From Fulvimarina sp. (lineage in GTDB: Bacteria > Pseudomonadota > Alphaproteobacteria > Rhizobiales > Rhizobiaceae), in contig PACL01000062.1 of the NCBI GenBank assembly GCA_002700095.1, forward strand, positions 38,281 through 102,280: a stretch of 64,000 nt of DNA. The letters run 5' to 3'. The notes beneath the pieces are model-generated. The model made no database searches, was not told where the DNA came from, and worked only from the letters and a program-made list of their open reading frames with translations. This document shows positions 8,975-18,014 of this stretch, in pieces; within the stretch, counting starts at the first letter, position 1, and each line of letters begins with the position of its first letter. The position numbers and the translations under genes were made by a program.

Positions 8975-9460
8975 ATGGCGAAGGCGCGGACCATCGGCGG
9001 ACATGGCTTCGGGACGAACGGTCCCGCAAAAACCGGGCGGCGGCTGTCATGGCTCGCCGCCTTTTTGCTGCTTGTCGGCCCGCTGTTGTTTTCCGGCTCA
9101 CTTGCGCCGGCGATGGCCGCCGAACTCCTGATGTTCGAGCAGCCCGGTTGCCCGTTCTGCCGCAAGTTCGACGCCGAGATCGCGCCCGACTATCCCCGGA
9201 GCCGCATCGGGATGCTAGCGCCGCTTCGCCGGGTGAACATCTTCGACGACCGCCGTGGCGGCATCCCCGGCCTCACGCCGGCGGTCTTCACGCCCACCTT
9301 CGTGCTCGTCGGCGACGACGGAACCGAGATCGGTCGACTCGAAGGCTATCCCGGCCGCAAGTGGTTCTATCCCGAGATCGAGGCGCTGATGGAGGGGCGA
9401 GAGACGTCTCCCGGGAAAGCGAATCCGGCGGGCCGGTCCGAAGCGCCGGCGGGGCGGTGA
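8975..9460 (+). CDS. Exported thioredoxin-fold protein
   Basis: 161 residues. A signal peptide spans about 1-49 (hydrophobic core LAAFLLLVGPLLF, cleavage near APAMA). The mature domain begins ELLMFEQPGCPFC with redox cysteines 59 and 62, and later has TPAVFTPTFVLV with the cis-proline, and GRLEGYPGRKWFYPEIE. This resembles the small SoxS/SoxW-like periplasmic thioredoxins. It should act as a thiol-disulfide reductase or oxidase in the periplasm; no partner is adjacent. The tail after about residue 145 is low-complexity. No sox genes are seen in the window, so no sulfur-oxidation role is claimed. Confidence 0.8.
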   Translation: MAKARTIGGHGFGTNGPAKTGRRLSWLAAFLLLVGPLLFSGSLAPAMAAELLMFEQPGCPFCRKFDAEIAPDYPRSRIGMLAPLRRVNIFDDRRGGIPGLTPAVFTPTFVLVGDDGTEIGRLEGYPGRKWFYPEIEALMEGRETSPGKANPAGRSEAPAGR

Positions 9461-9599
9461 CCGTGCGCGCGGGGCTATCAGGTTTCGACCCGTCCAGGCC
9501 GTCGTGAGCCATGATGGCTCGTCCGACAGCGCTATTGCCAATCGCATCTGCCGTTTCGATATCCGGGGTCACCGACCGAACTCATGAGGACCCGACCCG

Positions 9600-10376
9600 A
9601 TGGATATTCAGCGCCTTCTCTCCGATTTCCTCGGCAGCCAGACGCAAGGGGGCTCGTCATCGCGCCGCGATCCCTATCGCGACGGTGACAAGGCGCGGGG
9701 CGGAAATTCGGGCGGCTCCCTGATCGATCAGGTCGGCGGCATGCTTCAGGGGCGAGGCGGTTCGATGGTGACCAGCGCCGTCGTCGGCGGTCTCGCCTCG
9801 CAGCTCTTCAAGAAGAAGCGCGGCAAGTCCTTCGGCGGCAGTGCTCTCAAGCTCGGCGGCGCCGCGCTGGTCGCTGGCCTCGCCTACAAGGCCTATCAGA
9901 ACTACCAGGCGAAATCCGGGACCACCGCACTGCCCGGCGCCGAGCCCGTGCGGAACCTGGCCCCGGCGCAGAGCCCCGACGAGGTGCCGGAGCCCCATGG
10001 CACCGCCTTCATGCCCGCCGGCGAGGAGGACGATCGCGCCCGGCTGATGCTGTCGGCCATGATCGCCGCCGCCAAGGCCGACGGCTATATCGACGCCGAC
10101 GAGGAAAATGCGATCTTCGGCAAGATCGACGAGATGGACATGGCGAGCGACGAAAAGGCCCTCGTCATGGACGAACTGCGCCGTCCCAAAACCGTCGACG
10201 ATCTCGCCTCCGCAGCGAAGACGCCCGAAGTCGCCATGGAAATCTACACCGCCTCGGTGCTGGCCATCGACGCCGACCACCCGGCCGAACGCGCCTATCT
10301 CGACCTCTTGGCGGCACGGCTCAACCTGCCTGCCGATCTCGCGCGGGAGATCCGGCAGACGGCGGGCGCGGAGTAA
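9600..10376 (+). CDS. DUF533 / TerB-like family protein (YebE-type)
   Basis: 258 residues in two parts. The N-terminal half is glycine-, serine- and lysine-rich with a hydrophobic stretch (about 45-100, including LGGAALVAGLAYKAYQNYQ) that may associate with membrane. The C-terminal half (about 135-258) is a helical TerB-like module with RLMLSAMIAAAKADGYIDADEENAIF and the repeat-like ending AERAYLDLLAARLNLPADLAREI. The acidic D-G-x-I-D-x-x-E pattern is typical of TerB-like domains. Family members are of unknown function; E. coli YebE is envelope-stress induced. The ATG overlaps no neighbour. A hairpin at about 10384-10412 may end transcription. Confidence 0.8.
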   Translation: MDIQRLLSDFLGSQTQGGSSSRRDPYRDGDKARGGNSGGSLIDQVGGMLQGRGGSMVTSAVVGGLASQLFKKKRGKSFGGSALKLGGAALVAGLAYKAYQNYQAKSGTTALPGAEPVRNLAPAQSPDEVPEPHGTAFMPAGEEDDRARLMLSAMIAAAKADGYIDADEENAIFGKIDEMDMASDEKALVMDELRRPKTVDDLASAAKTPEVAMEIYTASVLAIDADHPAERAYLDLLAARLNLPADLAREIRQTAGAE

Positions 10377-10523
10377 GGGGCGAAGCGGCGACGGTCCCGT
10401 TCCGTCGTCGCGGCGCTTTGCTGAACGAGGCTCGATCGGCAGCTTTCGACCCTCTTTGATACCCGAACGGCTGGACAGCTTACCCAGACGCAGAGGTTTG
10501 CTGAGGTCGTCGGGCGGTTTCGA

Positions 10524-11105
10524 TCATCGAAGGTCGTGCAGGTCCTTCCCAAGATGGTTCGTCAGCGTCCAGTCGGAGAAGTGGACCGCCAAACCCGCTC
10601 GCTCCGGCGTGCAGCACATTGGGCCGACCCGGTAGTTGATTTATTCCGGGAACGGACAGAGCCGCACGAGCGGCCAGAGCCGACCGTCGGTCGACGCTTG
10701 CACACGGAGGACACCGTCGGCCAAGGATACGCGCATCCAGAAGTCCATCGGATCGCCGTCGAAGCGTCCCGTTGCCCAGTCGGACCGCTCGTTCGTCAGG
10801 ACGCTGCCGAGGAGGGCATGTCCATCCGAGAACTCGAGCCCAGCCTTGATCCAGTGCCGCTCGTCGACCCGGACCATGATGCCGGCTTGGTCGTAGAGGC
10901 GTTCAAACTTCGCCCGGATGCGCACCTGCGCGGTGAAGCCGTCGCCTGTTTCGACTCCAAGGAAGTGGCCGTTGTCGCGCGTGAAGCCGTAATGCGTCTC
11001 GCGCCAGAAGTCGGTCCGCTCATCGGTCACCATTCGAAGGCTGTCGGAGCCAAGCTCGGCCTGAATTGGTTCGTTCAGCCAGAAACTCTTCCTCAGATCC
11101 GTCAT
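10524..11105 (-). pseudogene. DUF1349 family gene interrupted by an in-frame TAA
   Basis: The first 154 codons (11105 down to 10644) give a convincing DUF1349/YbfC-type beta-sandwich: RTDFWRETHYGFTRDNGHF, YDQAGIMVRVDERHWIKAGLEF, SDWATG and DGRLWPLVRLCPFPE. A TAA at 10641-10643 then stops it. In the same frame, translation resumes as INYRVGPMCCTPERAGL and continues to HFSDWTL, exactly the family's usual C-terminal part (VGPM, PER, F), ending at a TGA at 10524-10526. The full frame would encode 192 residues, the normal family length. A single nonsense change (or a base-call error) therefore truncates the protein by about 20%. Members resemble lectin/glucanase-like domains; function unknown. Confidence 0.85.
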
Positions 11106-11391
11106 CGACCCTCGTCCTTGGTTCGGCTGACGATGTCAGAGCACCGACCCGCGGGCTCATTGCTCAATCGCAATATCTGTATCTAGTCAGCGCACCGGAG
11201 CACGGTCGACCGGACGCTGCAACGCGTGCCTGGCTGCTTGCGCTGGCTTTACCCCCTAAGGTTTCCCGGCTGCTTTCCACCCAACCCAGAAATTCCTCTC
11301 GCGCCTCCCGCCCGATTGCGTGTGGCCCCGGACGCCCCTAAATTCGATCGATTCGCGTGTATCTCTCGGTCTTTCGAACTCGGAGCGGCCC

Positions 11392-14300
11392 ATGTCTGCG
11401 ACTGCAGCTTCCACCCGCGCGGGCGGCAACTTTCCGCCGCCCTTCTGTGCGCCGTTCTCCATCGACGACCAGGCGGCGGTCTCGGCGCTGCTCAAGGCAT
11501 CGAGCCGCTGGACCCATGACGAGGACAAGGTCGACGAGCGCGCCCGCGCGCTGATCGTCGGCATCCGCAAGGCGGCCGGCGGCATCGGCGGCGTCGAGGA
11601 TTTTTTGCGCGAGTTCGGGCTTTCGAGCCGTGAGGGCCTCGCGCTGATGATCCTGGCAGAGGCGCTGCTGCGGGTTCCCGACGCGGCGACGCAGGACCGG
11701 CTGATCGAGGAGAAGATCGGCGCCGGCGACTGGGCCCATCACGAGGGTGGCGAAGACCGTCTGATGACCGCGGCCTCGGCCTGGGCGCTGGGCATCTCGG
11801 CGCGGATCATCCGGCCCGGCGAGACGCCGCAGGGGGTGATGGCGGGTCTCGTCAAGCGCCTCGGCGGGCCTGCCGTGCGCCAGGCGACGCGCCAGGCGAT
11901 GCGCTTCCTCGGCCGGCACTTCGTCCTCGGCGAGACCATCGAGGACGCGCTGGAGCGGGCGCGGGCGTATGAATCCAAGGGCTATCGCCATTCCTACGAC
12001 ATGCTGGGCGAGGGCGCCCGGAGCATGGAGGACGCCGAGCGCTACTATCGCTCCTATGCAGGCGCGATCGAGAGGATCGGCCGCAAGGCCGGCAACAAGA
12101 CGCTGCCCGACCGGCCGGGCATTTCGGTCAAACTCTCGGCGCTGCATCCGCGCTACAATCCGCTGCAGCGAGAGCGGGTGCTCGAGGAACTGCTGCCGAA
12201 GGTGATCGCGCTCGCCGAGCAGGCGCGCGGCTACGATCTCAACCTCACCATCGACGCCGAGGAGGCCGAGCGCCTCGAACTCTCCCTCGACGTCATCGAC
12301 GCGCTTGTGAAGCGTTTCGACTTCAAGGGCTGGGAGGGCTTCGGCCTCGCCATCCAGGCCTACCAGAAGCGTTCGCTCGCCGTCATCGAGCATGTCGACG
12401 CGCTCTGCGAGGCGGCCGGCATCCGGATGATGGTGCGCCTCGTCAAGGGCGCCTATTGGGACACCGAGATCAAGCACGCCCAGGAAAAGGGCCTTGAAGG
12501 CTATCCGGTGTTCTCGCGCAAGCCGGCGACGGATCTCTCCTATCTCGTCTGCGCCAAGGCGCTGCTCGACCGCCGGGCGCGGATCTATCCGCAGTTCGCC
12601 ACCCACAACGCGCTCACCGTCGCGACCATCCTCGAAATGGCCGGCAAGGACCCGACCGGCTTCGAGTTCCAGCGCCTGCACGGCATGGGCGAGGCGCTCT
12701 ACGAGACGCTGCGCCGCTCCGGGCCCAAACCCGTCGCCTGCCGCATCTATGCGCCGGTCGGCGGCTACCGTGACCTCCTCGCCTATCTCGTCCGCCGGCT
12801 GCTCGAAAACGGCGCCAACTCCTCCTTCGTCGCGATGGTCGGCGACGAGGACATTCCCGTCGACGACCTCCTCCAGCGGCCCCGGTCGATGCTCGAAGCC
12901 GGCCCGGCGCGGCATCCGAAGATCGGCCTGCCGAAGGATCTCTTCTCGCCGCGCCAGAACTCCGCCGGCATCGAGACAGGCGACCGGCGGGCGCTGGGCA
13001 GCCTGATCTCCGAGCGCCGCCGGGTCTCGGTCGACAGGCTGGAAGCGCGCTGCGAGGCGGCGGCGGCCAAGGGCGGATCGACGCCGGTCGCGGTTCTCTC
13101 GCCGGTGGATGGCGCAAGGCTCGGCACCAGCCATCATCTGTCGGCCGAGGCCGCCACCACCCTGGTGTCGGAGGCGGCGAAGCATTGCCGCTCGGCCGAG
13201 GCCGTGCCGGCGGCGCGGCGGGCCGAAGCTCTGCGCAAGGCCGCCCAGATGATGGAAGCGAAGGAGGCCGAACTCCTCGCCATCCTCGCGGCCGAAGGCG
13301 GCAAGACGCTGGACGACGGCATCGCCGAAGTGCGCGAGGCGGTGGATTTCCTGCGCTTTTACGCCGACGAGGCGATGCGGCTCTTTGCCGCGCCGGTGCC
13401 GCTGCCCGGGCCGACCGGCGAGGAGAACCGCCTGACCTACCGCTCGCGCGGCGTCGCGGTGGCGATCTCGCCGTGGAACTTCCCGCTGGCGATCTTCACA
13501 GGACAGGTCGCCGCGGCGCTCGCCGCAGGCAACGTCGTCATCGCCAAGCCGGCCGAGCAGACGCCGCTGATCGCGGCGAAGGCCGTAGAGCTGCTGCACG
13601 AGGCGGGCTTTGCCAGGGAGCACCTTTATCTCGCGCCCGGCGACGGCAGCACCGGCGCGGCGCTGACCTCCCACGATCTCACCGCCGTCGTCGCCTTCAC
13701 CGGCTCGACGGAGACCGCCTTTGCGATCAACCGGGCGCTCGCCGCCCGCAACGCGCCGATCGCGCCGCTGATCGCCGAGACCGGCGGCATCAACGCGATG
13801 CTCGCCGACGCCACGGCGCTACCCGAACAGGTGGCGGACGACGTGGTGATGTCGGCCTTCCGCTCGGCCGGCCAGCGCTGCTCGGCGCTGCGCCTCCTGT
13901 TCCTGCAGGAGGACGTCGCCGACAAGATCCTGGAGATGATCGCCGGCGCGGCAAAGGAGTTGACCGTCGGCGATCCGCGCGAGCTTGCCACCGACATCGG
14001 CCCGGTCATCGATGCCGAACAGCTTGCCATGCTGAGGGACCATGTCGAGCGCATGGGGCGCGAGCAGAAGATCCGCTACAGCGGCGAGGTTCCGGCGGAG
14101 CTGGCCGGCAAGGGGCACTACTTCGCCCCGCACATCGTCGAGCTCGACCGGCCGGAGGCGCTGGACCGGGAGGTGTTCGGCCCGGTGCTGCATGTCGTGC
14201 GCTGGAAGGCGCGGGACTTCGACAGGATTCTCGACGCCATCGATGCCACGGGTTTCGGCCTGACGCTTGGCGTGCACAGCCGGATCAACCAGACGGCGGA

Positions 14301-14520
14301 AAATGTCATCGCACGCCTAGCCGTCGGTAACCTGTATGTGAACCGCAATATCATTGGTGCAATCGTTGGGTCCCAACCCTTTGGCGGATCGGGTCTTTCC
14401 GGCACAGGGCCGAAGGCCGGCGGCCCCAATTATTTGGCACGTTTTGCTCGCGAACAGGTGATTTCGGTCAATACTGCCGCCGCCGGAGGTAACGCCAGCC
14501 TGATTGCGATGGAATCGTAG
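11392..14520 (+). CDS. putA: Bifunctional proline dehydrogenase / P5C dehydrogenase
   Basis: Two-step oxidation of proline to glutamate: an FAD-dependent proline dehydrogenase barrel, then an NAD-dependent aldehyde dehydrogenase with substrate channelling. The 1042-residue chain lacks the N-terminal ribbon-helix-helix DNA-binding domain of enteric PutA. PRODH signatures (about 180-460) include YDMLGEGARSMEDAERYY, LSALHPRYNP, MVRLVKGAYWDTEIK and FEFQRLHGMGE. P5CDH signatures (about 540-1030) include ISPWNFPLAIFTGQ, AETGGINAM with the general-base Glu796, and FRSAGQRCSALR with the catalytic Cys830. It ends shortly after QPFGGSGLSGTGPKAGG, as in short PutA proteins. The start at ATG 11392 has GGAG 7-10 bases upstream; upstream codons look non-coding. 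No AsnC/Lrp regulator is adjacent. Confidence 0.96.
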   Translation: MSATAASTRAGGNFPPPFCAPFSIDDQAAVSALLKASSRWTHDEDKVDERARALIVGIRKAAGGIGGVEDFLREFGLSSREGLALMILAEALLRVPDAATQDRLIEEKIGAGDWAHHEGGEDRLMTAASAWALGISARIIRPGETPQGVMAGLVKRLGGPAVRQATRQAMRFLGRHFVLGETIEDALERARAYESKGYRHSYDMLGEGARSMEDAERYYRSYAGAIERIGRKAGNKTLPDRPGISVKLSALHPRYNPLQRERVLEELLPKVIALAEQARGYDLNLTIDAEEAERLELSLDVIDALVKRFDFKGWEGFGLAIQAYQKRSLAVIEHVDALCEAAGIRMMVRLVKGAYWDTEIKHAQEKGLEGYPVFSRKPATDLSYLVCAKALLDRRARIYPQFATHNALTVATILEMAGKDPTGFEFQRLHGMGEALYETLRRSGPKPVACRIYAPVGGYRDLLAYLVRRLLENGANSSFVAMVGDEDIPVDDLLQRPRSMLEAGPARHPKIGLPKDLFSPRQNSAGIETGDRRALGSLISERRRVSVDRLEARCEAAAAKGGSTPVAVLSPVDGARLGTSHHLSAEAATTLVSEAAKHCRSAEAVPAARRAEALRKAAQMMEAKEAELLAILAAEGGKTLDDGIAEVREAVDFLRFYADEAMRLFAAPVPLPGPTGEENRLTYRSRGVAVAISPWNFPLAIFTGQVAAALAAGNVVIAKPAEQTPLIAAKAVELLHEAGFAREHLYLAPGDGSTGAALTSHDLTAVVAFTGSTETAFAINRALAARNAPIAPLIAETGGINAMLADATALPEQVADDVVMSAFRSAGQRCSALRLLFLQEDVADKILEMIAGAAKELTVGDPRELATDIGPVIDAEQLAMLRDHVERMGREQKIRYSGEVPAELAGKGHYFAPHIVELDRPEALDREVFGPVLHVVRWKARDFDRILDAIDATGFGLTLGVHSRINQTAENVIARLAVGNLYVNRNIIGAIVGSQPFGGSGLSGTGPKAGGPNYLARFAREQVISVNTAAAGGNASLIAMES

Positions 14521-14551
14521 CAACCCGGACACAGTCGGGCGAGGGAACCCG

Positions 14552-14733
14552 TGCTACATTGTCCGAGTTAAGTCAGGGCTTGCAGTGGCCGCCGCTTTCC
14601 TCCCATGCGGACCGGCCGCCTATCCTGACCGAGTAGCAAGCAGTGGCAAACGGCATATCCTCCTGATGCCCGAAGCCGACATTGCGCGTAGAAGAAGAGC
14701 CCGGCGATCTCCTCCCACGCCGGGCTTTTCTTT
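14552..14733 (+). ncRNA. Candidate small RNA with three anti-Shine-Dalgarno hairpin loops
   Basis: Three hairpins follow one another in the putA-fhs gap. Outer arms TGCTAC (14552-14557) with GTAGCA (14633-14638) and GTCAGG (14572-14577) with CCTGAC (14624-14629) enclose hairpin 1, stem GGCCGCCGC (14587-14595) against GCGG and CGGCC, with loop TTTCCTCCCAT. Hairpin 2 has arms GGCAT (14652-14656) and ATGCC (14666-14670) with loop ATCCTCCTG. Hairpin 3 is a 9-bp terminator with loop ATCTCCTCCCA. Each loop exposes CCTCC, the anti-Shine-Dalgarno core. This is the pattern I recall for alphaproteobacterial cuckoo/CcsR and alpha-r14 (NfeR1) RNAs, which bind ribosome-binding sites of target mRNAs. The 5' end is inferred from pairing, not from a promoter. 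Confidence 0.72.
14698..14733 (+). terminator. Rho-independent terminator of the small RNA
   Basis: Perfect 9-bp stem AGCCCGGCG (14698-14706) with CGCCGGGCT (14718-14726), an 11-nt loop, then TTTTCTTT. It could also end readthrough from putA. Confidence 0.85.
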
Positions 14734-14877
14734 GTCTGCCAAGCAGTTACGCCAGCAATACCGTCATCTCGCGACCTGTCTTCGACATCCCCTGGTTTTC
14801 CGGCGCATCGGCCTGTGGCCATGCGCAGGCGCCTTGCGTATGCTGCTGCCAAAATCATCGACCGTAGGGAGACAGCC

Positions 14878-16557
14878 TTGAGCGCATTCAACTCCGACAT
14901 CGCCATTGCGCGCGCCGCGAAGAAGAAGCCGATCAAGGAGATTGCCGCGCGCCTCGGCATGTCGGAGGAGGACATCGTCCCCTACGGCCACGACAAGGCC
15001 AAGGTCTCGGCGCCGTTCCTGAAATCGCTCGAGAGCCGTCCCGACGGCAAGCTGATCCTCGTCACCGCCGTCAACCCGACGCCGGCCGGCGAGGGCAAGA
15101 CGACGACGACGGTCGGCCTCGGCGACGGGCTGAACCGGATCGGCAAGAACGCCCTCATCTGCATCCGCGAGGCCTCGCTCGGGCCCTGCTTCGGCGTCAA
15201 GGGTGGGGCCGCCGGCGGCGGCTATGCCCAGATCGTGCCCATGGAGGAGATGAACCTCCACTTCACCGGCGATTTCCATGCGATCACCACGGCGCACAAC
15301 CTGCTCTCGGCGATGATCGACAACCATATCTACTGGGGCAACGATCTGCAGATCGACAGTCGCCGGGTGACGTGGCGCCGCGTTCTCGACATGAACGACC
15401 GGGCGCTGCGCCAGATCACGGCTTCATTGGGCGGCGTCGCCAACGGCTTTCCCCGCGAGACCGGCTTCGACATCACCGTCGCCTCCGAAGTGATGGCGAT
15501 CCTGTGCCTGTCGAACGACCTGAAGGATCTGGAGAAGCGCCTCGGCGACATCATCGTCGCCTATCGCCGCGACAAGACCGCGATCACCGCCCGCGATCTC
15601 AAGGCCGACGGCGCGATGGCGGTGCTCCTGAAGGACGCGATCCAGCCGAACCTCGTCCAGACGCTGGAGAACAACCCGGCCTTCGTCCATGGCGGGCCCT
15701 TCGCCAACATCGCCCATGGCTGCAACTCCGTCGTCGCCACCAAGGCGGCGCTGAAGCTCGCCGACTACGTCGTCACCGAAGCCGGCTTCGGCGCCGATCT
15801 GGGCGCGGAGAAATTCTTCGACATCAAGTGCCGCAAGGCCGGGCTGAAGCCCTCGGCAGCGGTCGTCGTCGCGACGGTCCGGGCGATGAAGATGAATGGC
15901 GGCGTCGCCAAGGCCGATCTCGGCGCCGAGAACGTCGAGGCGGTGAAGGCCGGCTGCGCCAATCTCGGCCGCCATGTCGAGAACGTCAAAGGCTTCGGCG
16001 TTCCCGTCGTCGTCGCGATCAACCACTTCTCCGCCGATACCGACGCCGAGATCCAGGCGGTCAAGGACTATGTCGCGACCCTCGGCACCGAGGCGATCGT
16101 CTGCCGCCACTGGGCGGAGGGCTCGGCTGGGATCGAGGGCCTCGCCCACAAGGTGGTGGAACTCGCCGATGGCGGCACCGCCGACTTCAAGCCGATCTAT
16201 CCGGACGAGATGGGCCTGTTCGAGAAAATCGAGACGGTGGTCAAGACGATCTATCGCGGCTCGGAAGTGACGGCTGACAAGTCGGTGCGCGACCAGCTCG
16301 CCGCTTGGGAGGAGGCCGGCTACGGCCATCTGCCGGTCTGCATGGCAAAGACCCAGTATTCCTTCTCCACCGACCCGACCAGGCGCGGCGCGCCGACGGA
16401 CTTTTCCGTCCATGTCCGCGAGGTGCGGCTGTCGGCCGGCGCCGGCTTCGTCGTCGCCATCTGCGGGCAGATCATGACCATGCCGGGCCTGCCCTCGCAG
16501 CCTGCGGCCGAATCGATCTATCTCAACGAGCAGGGCGAGATCGAAGGCCTGTTCTGA
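14878..16557 (+). CDS. fhs: Formate--tetrahydrofolate ligase
   Basis: Makes 10-formyltetrahydrofolate from formate, ATP and THF, feeding purine synthesis and one-carbon pools. The 559-residue chain has the ATP-binding loop [18 protein letters not shown] (about 66-83), [46 protein letters not shown], and the late stretch [17 protein letters not shown] chose TTG at 14878, which has GGGAGA six bases upstream and gives the family's usual length (about 556-560). An ATG at 14815 would add 21 unrelated residues. Only 23 bp separate it from the ABC ATPase downstream, so the two are likely co-transcribed. Confidence 0.96.
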   Translation: MSAFNSDIAIARAAKKKPIKEIAARLGMSEEDIVPYGHDKAKVSAPFLKSLESRPDGKLILVTAVNPTPAGEGKTTTTVGLGDGLNRIGKNALICIREASLGPCFGVKGGAAGGGYAQIVPMEEMNLHFTGDFHAITTAHNLLSAMIDNHIYWGNDLQIDSRRVTWRRVLDMNDRALRQITASLGGVANGFPRETGFDITVASEVMAILCLSNDLKDLEKRLGDIIVAYRRDKTAITARDLKADGAMAVLLKDAIQPNLVQTLENNPAFVHGGPFANIAHGCNSVVATKAALKLADYVVTEAGFGADLGAEKFFDIKCRKAGLKPSAAVVVATVRAMKMNGGVAKADLGAENVEAVKAGCANLGRHVENVKGFGVPVVVAINHFSADTDAEIQAVKDYVATLGTEAIVCRHWAEGSAGIEGLAHKVVELADGGTADFKPIYPDEMGLFEKIETVVKTIYRGSEVTADKSVRDQLAAWEEAGYGHLPVCMAKTQYSFSTDPTRRGAPTDFSVHVREVRLSAGAGFVVAICGQIMTMPGLPSQPAAESIYLNEQGEIEGLF

Positions 16558-16580
16558 CGCGTTCCGGAGCTCAAGCACGC

Positions 16581-17666
16581 ATGACTGCCATATCTGTCCG
16601 CGGGGCGGTCAAGCGCTTCGGCGATGCTGCCGCCGTCGACGACGTCACGCTCGACATCGCCAATGGCGAGTTCGTGGCGCTGCTCGGGGCGTCCGGCTGC
16701 GGCAAGACCACGCTCCTGCGGCTCATCGCCGGCTTCGAGACGTTGACCGGGGGCGCGATCCGCTTCGGCGAGCGGCTGGTTGCCGGTGAGGGCGCCCATG
16801 TGCCGCCGGAGAAGCGCAACGTCGCCATCGTCTTCCAGTCCTACGCCCTGTGGCCGCACATGACCGTCGCCGAGAATGTCGGCTATGCGCTGCGGGTGCG
16901 CGGTCTGAACAAGGCGGACCGCGACCTGAAGGTGGGCGAGGCGCTCGACGCCGTCGAACTCTCCGGCTTCGAGGAGCGCCGCCCGGCGGATCTGTCCGGC
17001 GGCCAGCGCCAGCGCGTCGCGCTCGCCCGCTGCCTGGCGATGAACCCGGACGTCATCCTCCTCGACGAGCCACTGGCCAATCTCGACGTGCATCTGCGCG
17101 CGTCGATGGAAGAGACCTTCCGAGCCTTCCACGAGCGCACCGGCGCCACCATGGTCTACGTCACCCACGACCAGGCCGAGGCGATGGCCATGGCCGACCG
17201 GATCGCGGTGATGGAGAAGGGCCGCATCCTGCAGGTGGCCGACCCCGCGACGCTCTATGCCGAACCTTGCGAGGAGCGCGTCGCGCGCTTCGTCGGCAAT
17301 GGCCGGGTGGTGGATTGTACCGTGCTCGGCCCGGCGGAGGGCGCAGTGTCACGGGTGTCGCTGTTTGGCGGCGGGACGCTGGTGCGCACTGGCGCGGGCG
17401 CGCCGACCTCCGGCGCCGCCCGGCTGGCGCTGAAGCCGGAAAGTCTGACGATCGGTGACGAAGGCTTCTCGGCGAAGGTTCGCAGGGCGGTCTTCAAGGG
17501 CGCCCACACGCTCTATGAAGTCGAGCCCGAAGGGGCGCCGGGCGTCCTGCTGCCAGTCGCCGACGCGGCGCGCTTCGGCATCGGCGAGGTGGTGCGCGTC
17601 GCGGTGAAGGACGGCTGGCTGTTGCCGGCCGGCGCGGGCAAGGCGTCCTTCGCCGAGGCGGCCTGA
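16581..17666 (+). CDS. ABC transporter ATP-binding protein, FbpC/PotA type
   Basis: 361 residues. Walker A GASGCGKTT (about 36-44), Q-loop FQSYALWPHMT, signature LSGGQRQRVALAR, Walker B VILLDEPLANLD and the H-loop VTHDQAEAMAMADR are all present. A C-terminal TOBE-like regulatory domain (about 240-361) follows. This type powers importers for ferric iron, spermidine/putrescine, sulfate or 2-aminoethylphosphonate. No permease is adjacent. The only matching permease and binding protein in the window (20983-23674, minus strand) lack an ATPase, so I infer that this is their motor, although it lies on the opposite strand behind fhs. The start at ATG 16581 is set by family alignment; the upstream frame is the shadow of fhs. 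Confidence 0.9.
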   Translation: MTAISVRGAVKRFGDAAAVDDVTLDIANGEFVALLGASGCGKTTLLRLIAGFETLTGGAIRFGERLVAGEGAHVPPEKRNVAIVFQSYALWPHMTVAENVGYALRVRGLNKADRDLKVGEALDAVELSGFEERRPADLSGGQRQRVALARCLAMNPDVILLDEPLANLDVHLRASMEETFRAFHERTGATMVYVTHDQAEAMAMADRIAVMEKGRILQVADPATLYAEPCEERVARFVGNGRVVDCTVLGPAEGAVSRVSLFGGGTLVRTGAGAPTSGAARLALKPESLTIGDEGFSAKVRRAVFKGAHTLYEVEPEGAPGVLLPVADAARFGIGEVVRVAVKDGWLLPAGAGKASFAEAA

Positions 17667-18014
17667 AAGGCATCACGCCACCGTGCATTGATCAGAACCC
17701 CTGCGCCCGATGCCGCATGGTGATTGAGACGATTTTCCAAAGGCTATGCCACATGTCCGGTCACAACGGCGTGCGCTCCACACGGATGTGATGAACGACG
17801 AGAAACGGATGTCGATCGCGGCAACGTCGCGCCCGGTTCCAGGGAACACCCGTCGCGCCGCGCGATGAGGTGCCAGAAACAACGTCGAATCTTCGCCATC
17901 TTGAACCCTCGCTTGGCCGAACGGATCCTGTCCATCATTACGTAAATGCAACGTAATGAAGGCTGCGCTCGCTTCGAAGTACGGGAATACAAATCCTGTA
18001 CAGATGAGGGCGCT
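17667..18014. other. Intergenic stretch before the AraC regulator
   Basis: Visibly lower in G+C than its surroundings. No gene is recognised. It holds one perfect palindrome at 17936-17958, listed separately. Confidence 0.5.
17936..17958. promoter_or_regulatory. Palindromic operator candidate upstream of araC-type gene
   Basis: CATTACGT (17936-17943) and ACGTAATG (17951-17958) form a perfect 8-bp inverted repeat with a 7-bp spacer, ending 56 bp upstream of the AraC-family start. Spacing and symmetry suit a dimeric regulator. Confidence 0.5.

Noticed and set aside
8975-9460. Sox (sulfur oxidation) locus
   Set aside because: Only a SoxS/SoxW-like thioredoxin fold is present; no soxXYZABCD genes nearby.
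11338-13674. Long antisense frame opposite putA
   Set aside because: Low-complexity translation with no recognisable motif, fully explained by the GC-rich coding strand of putA.
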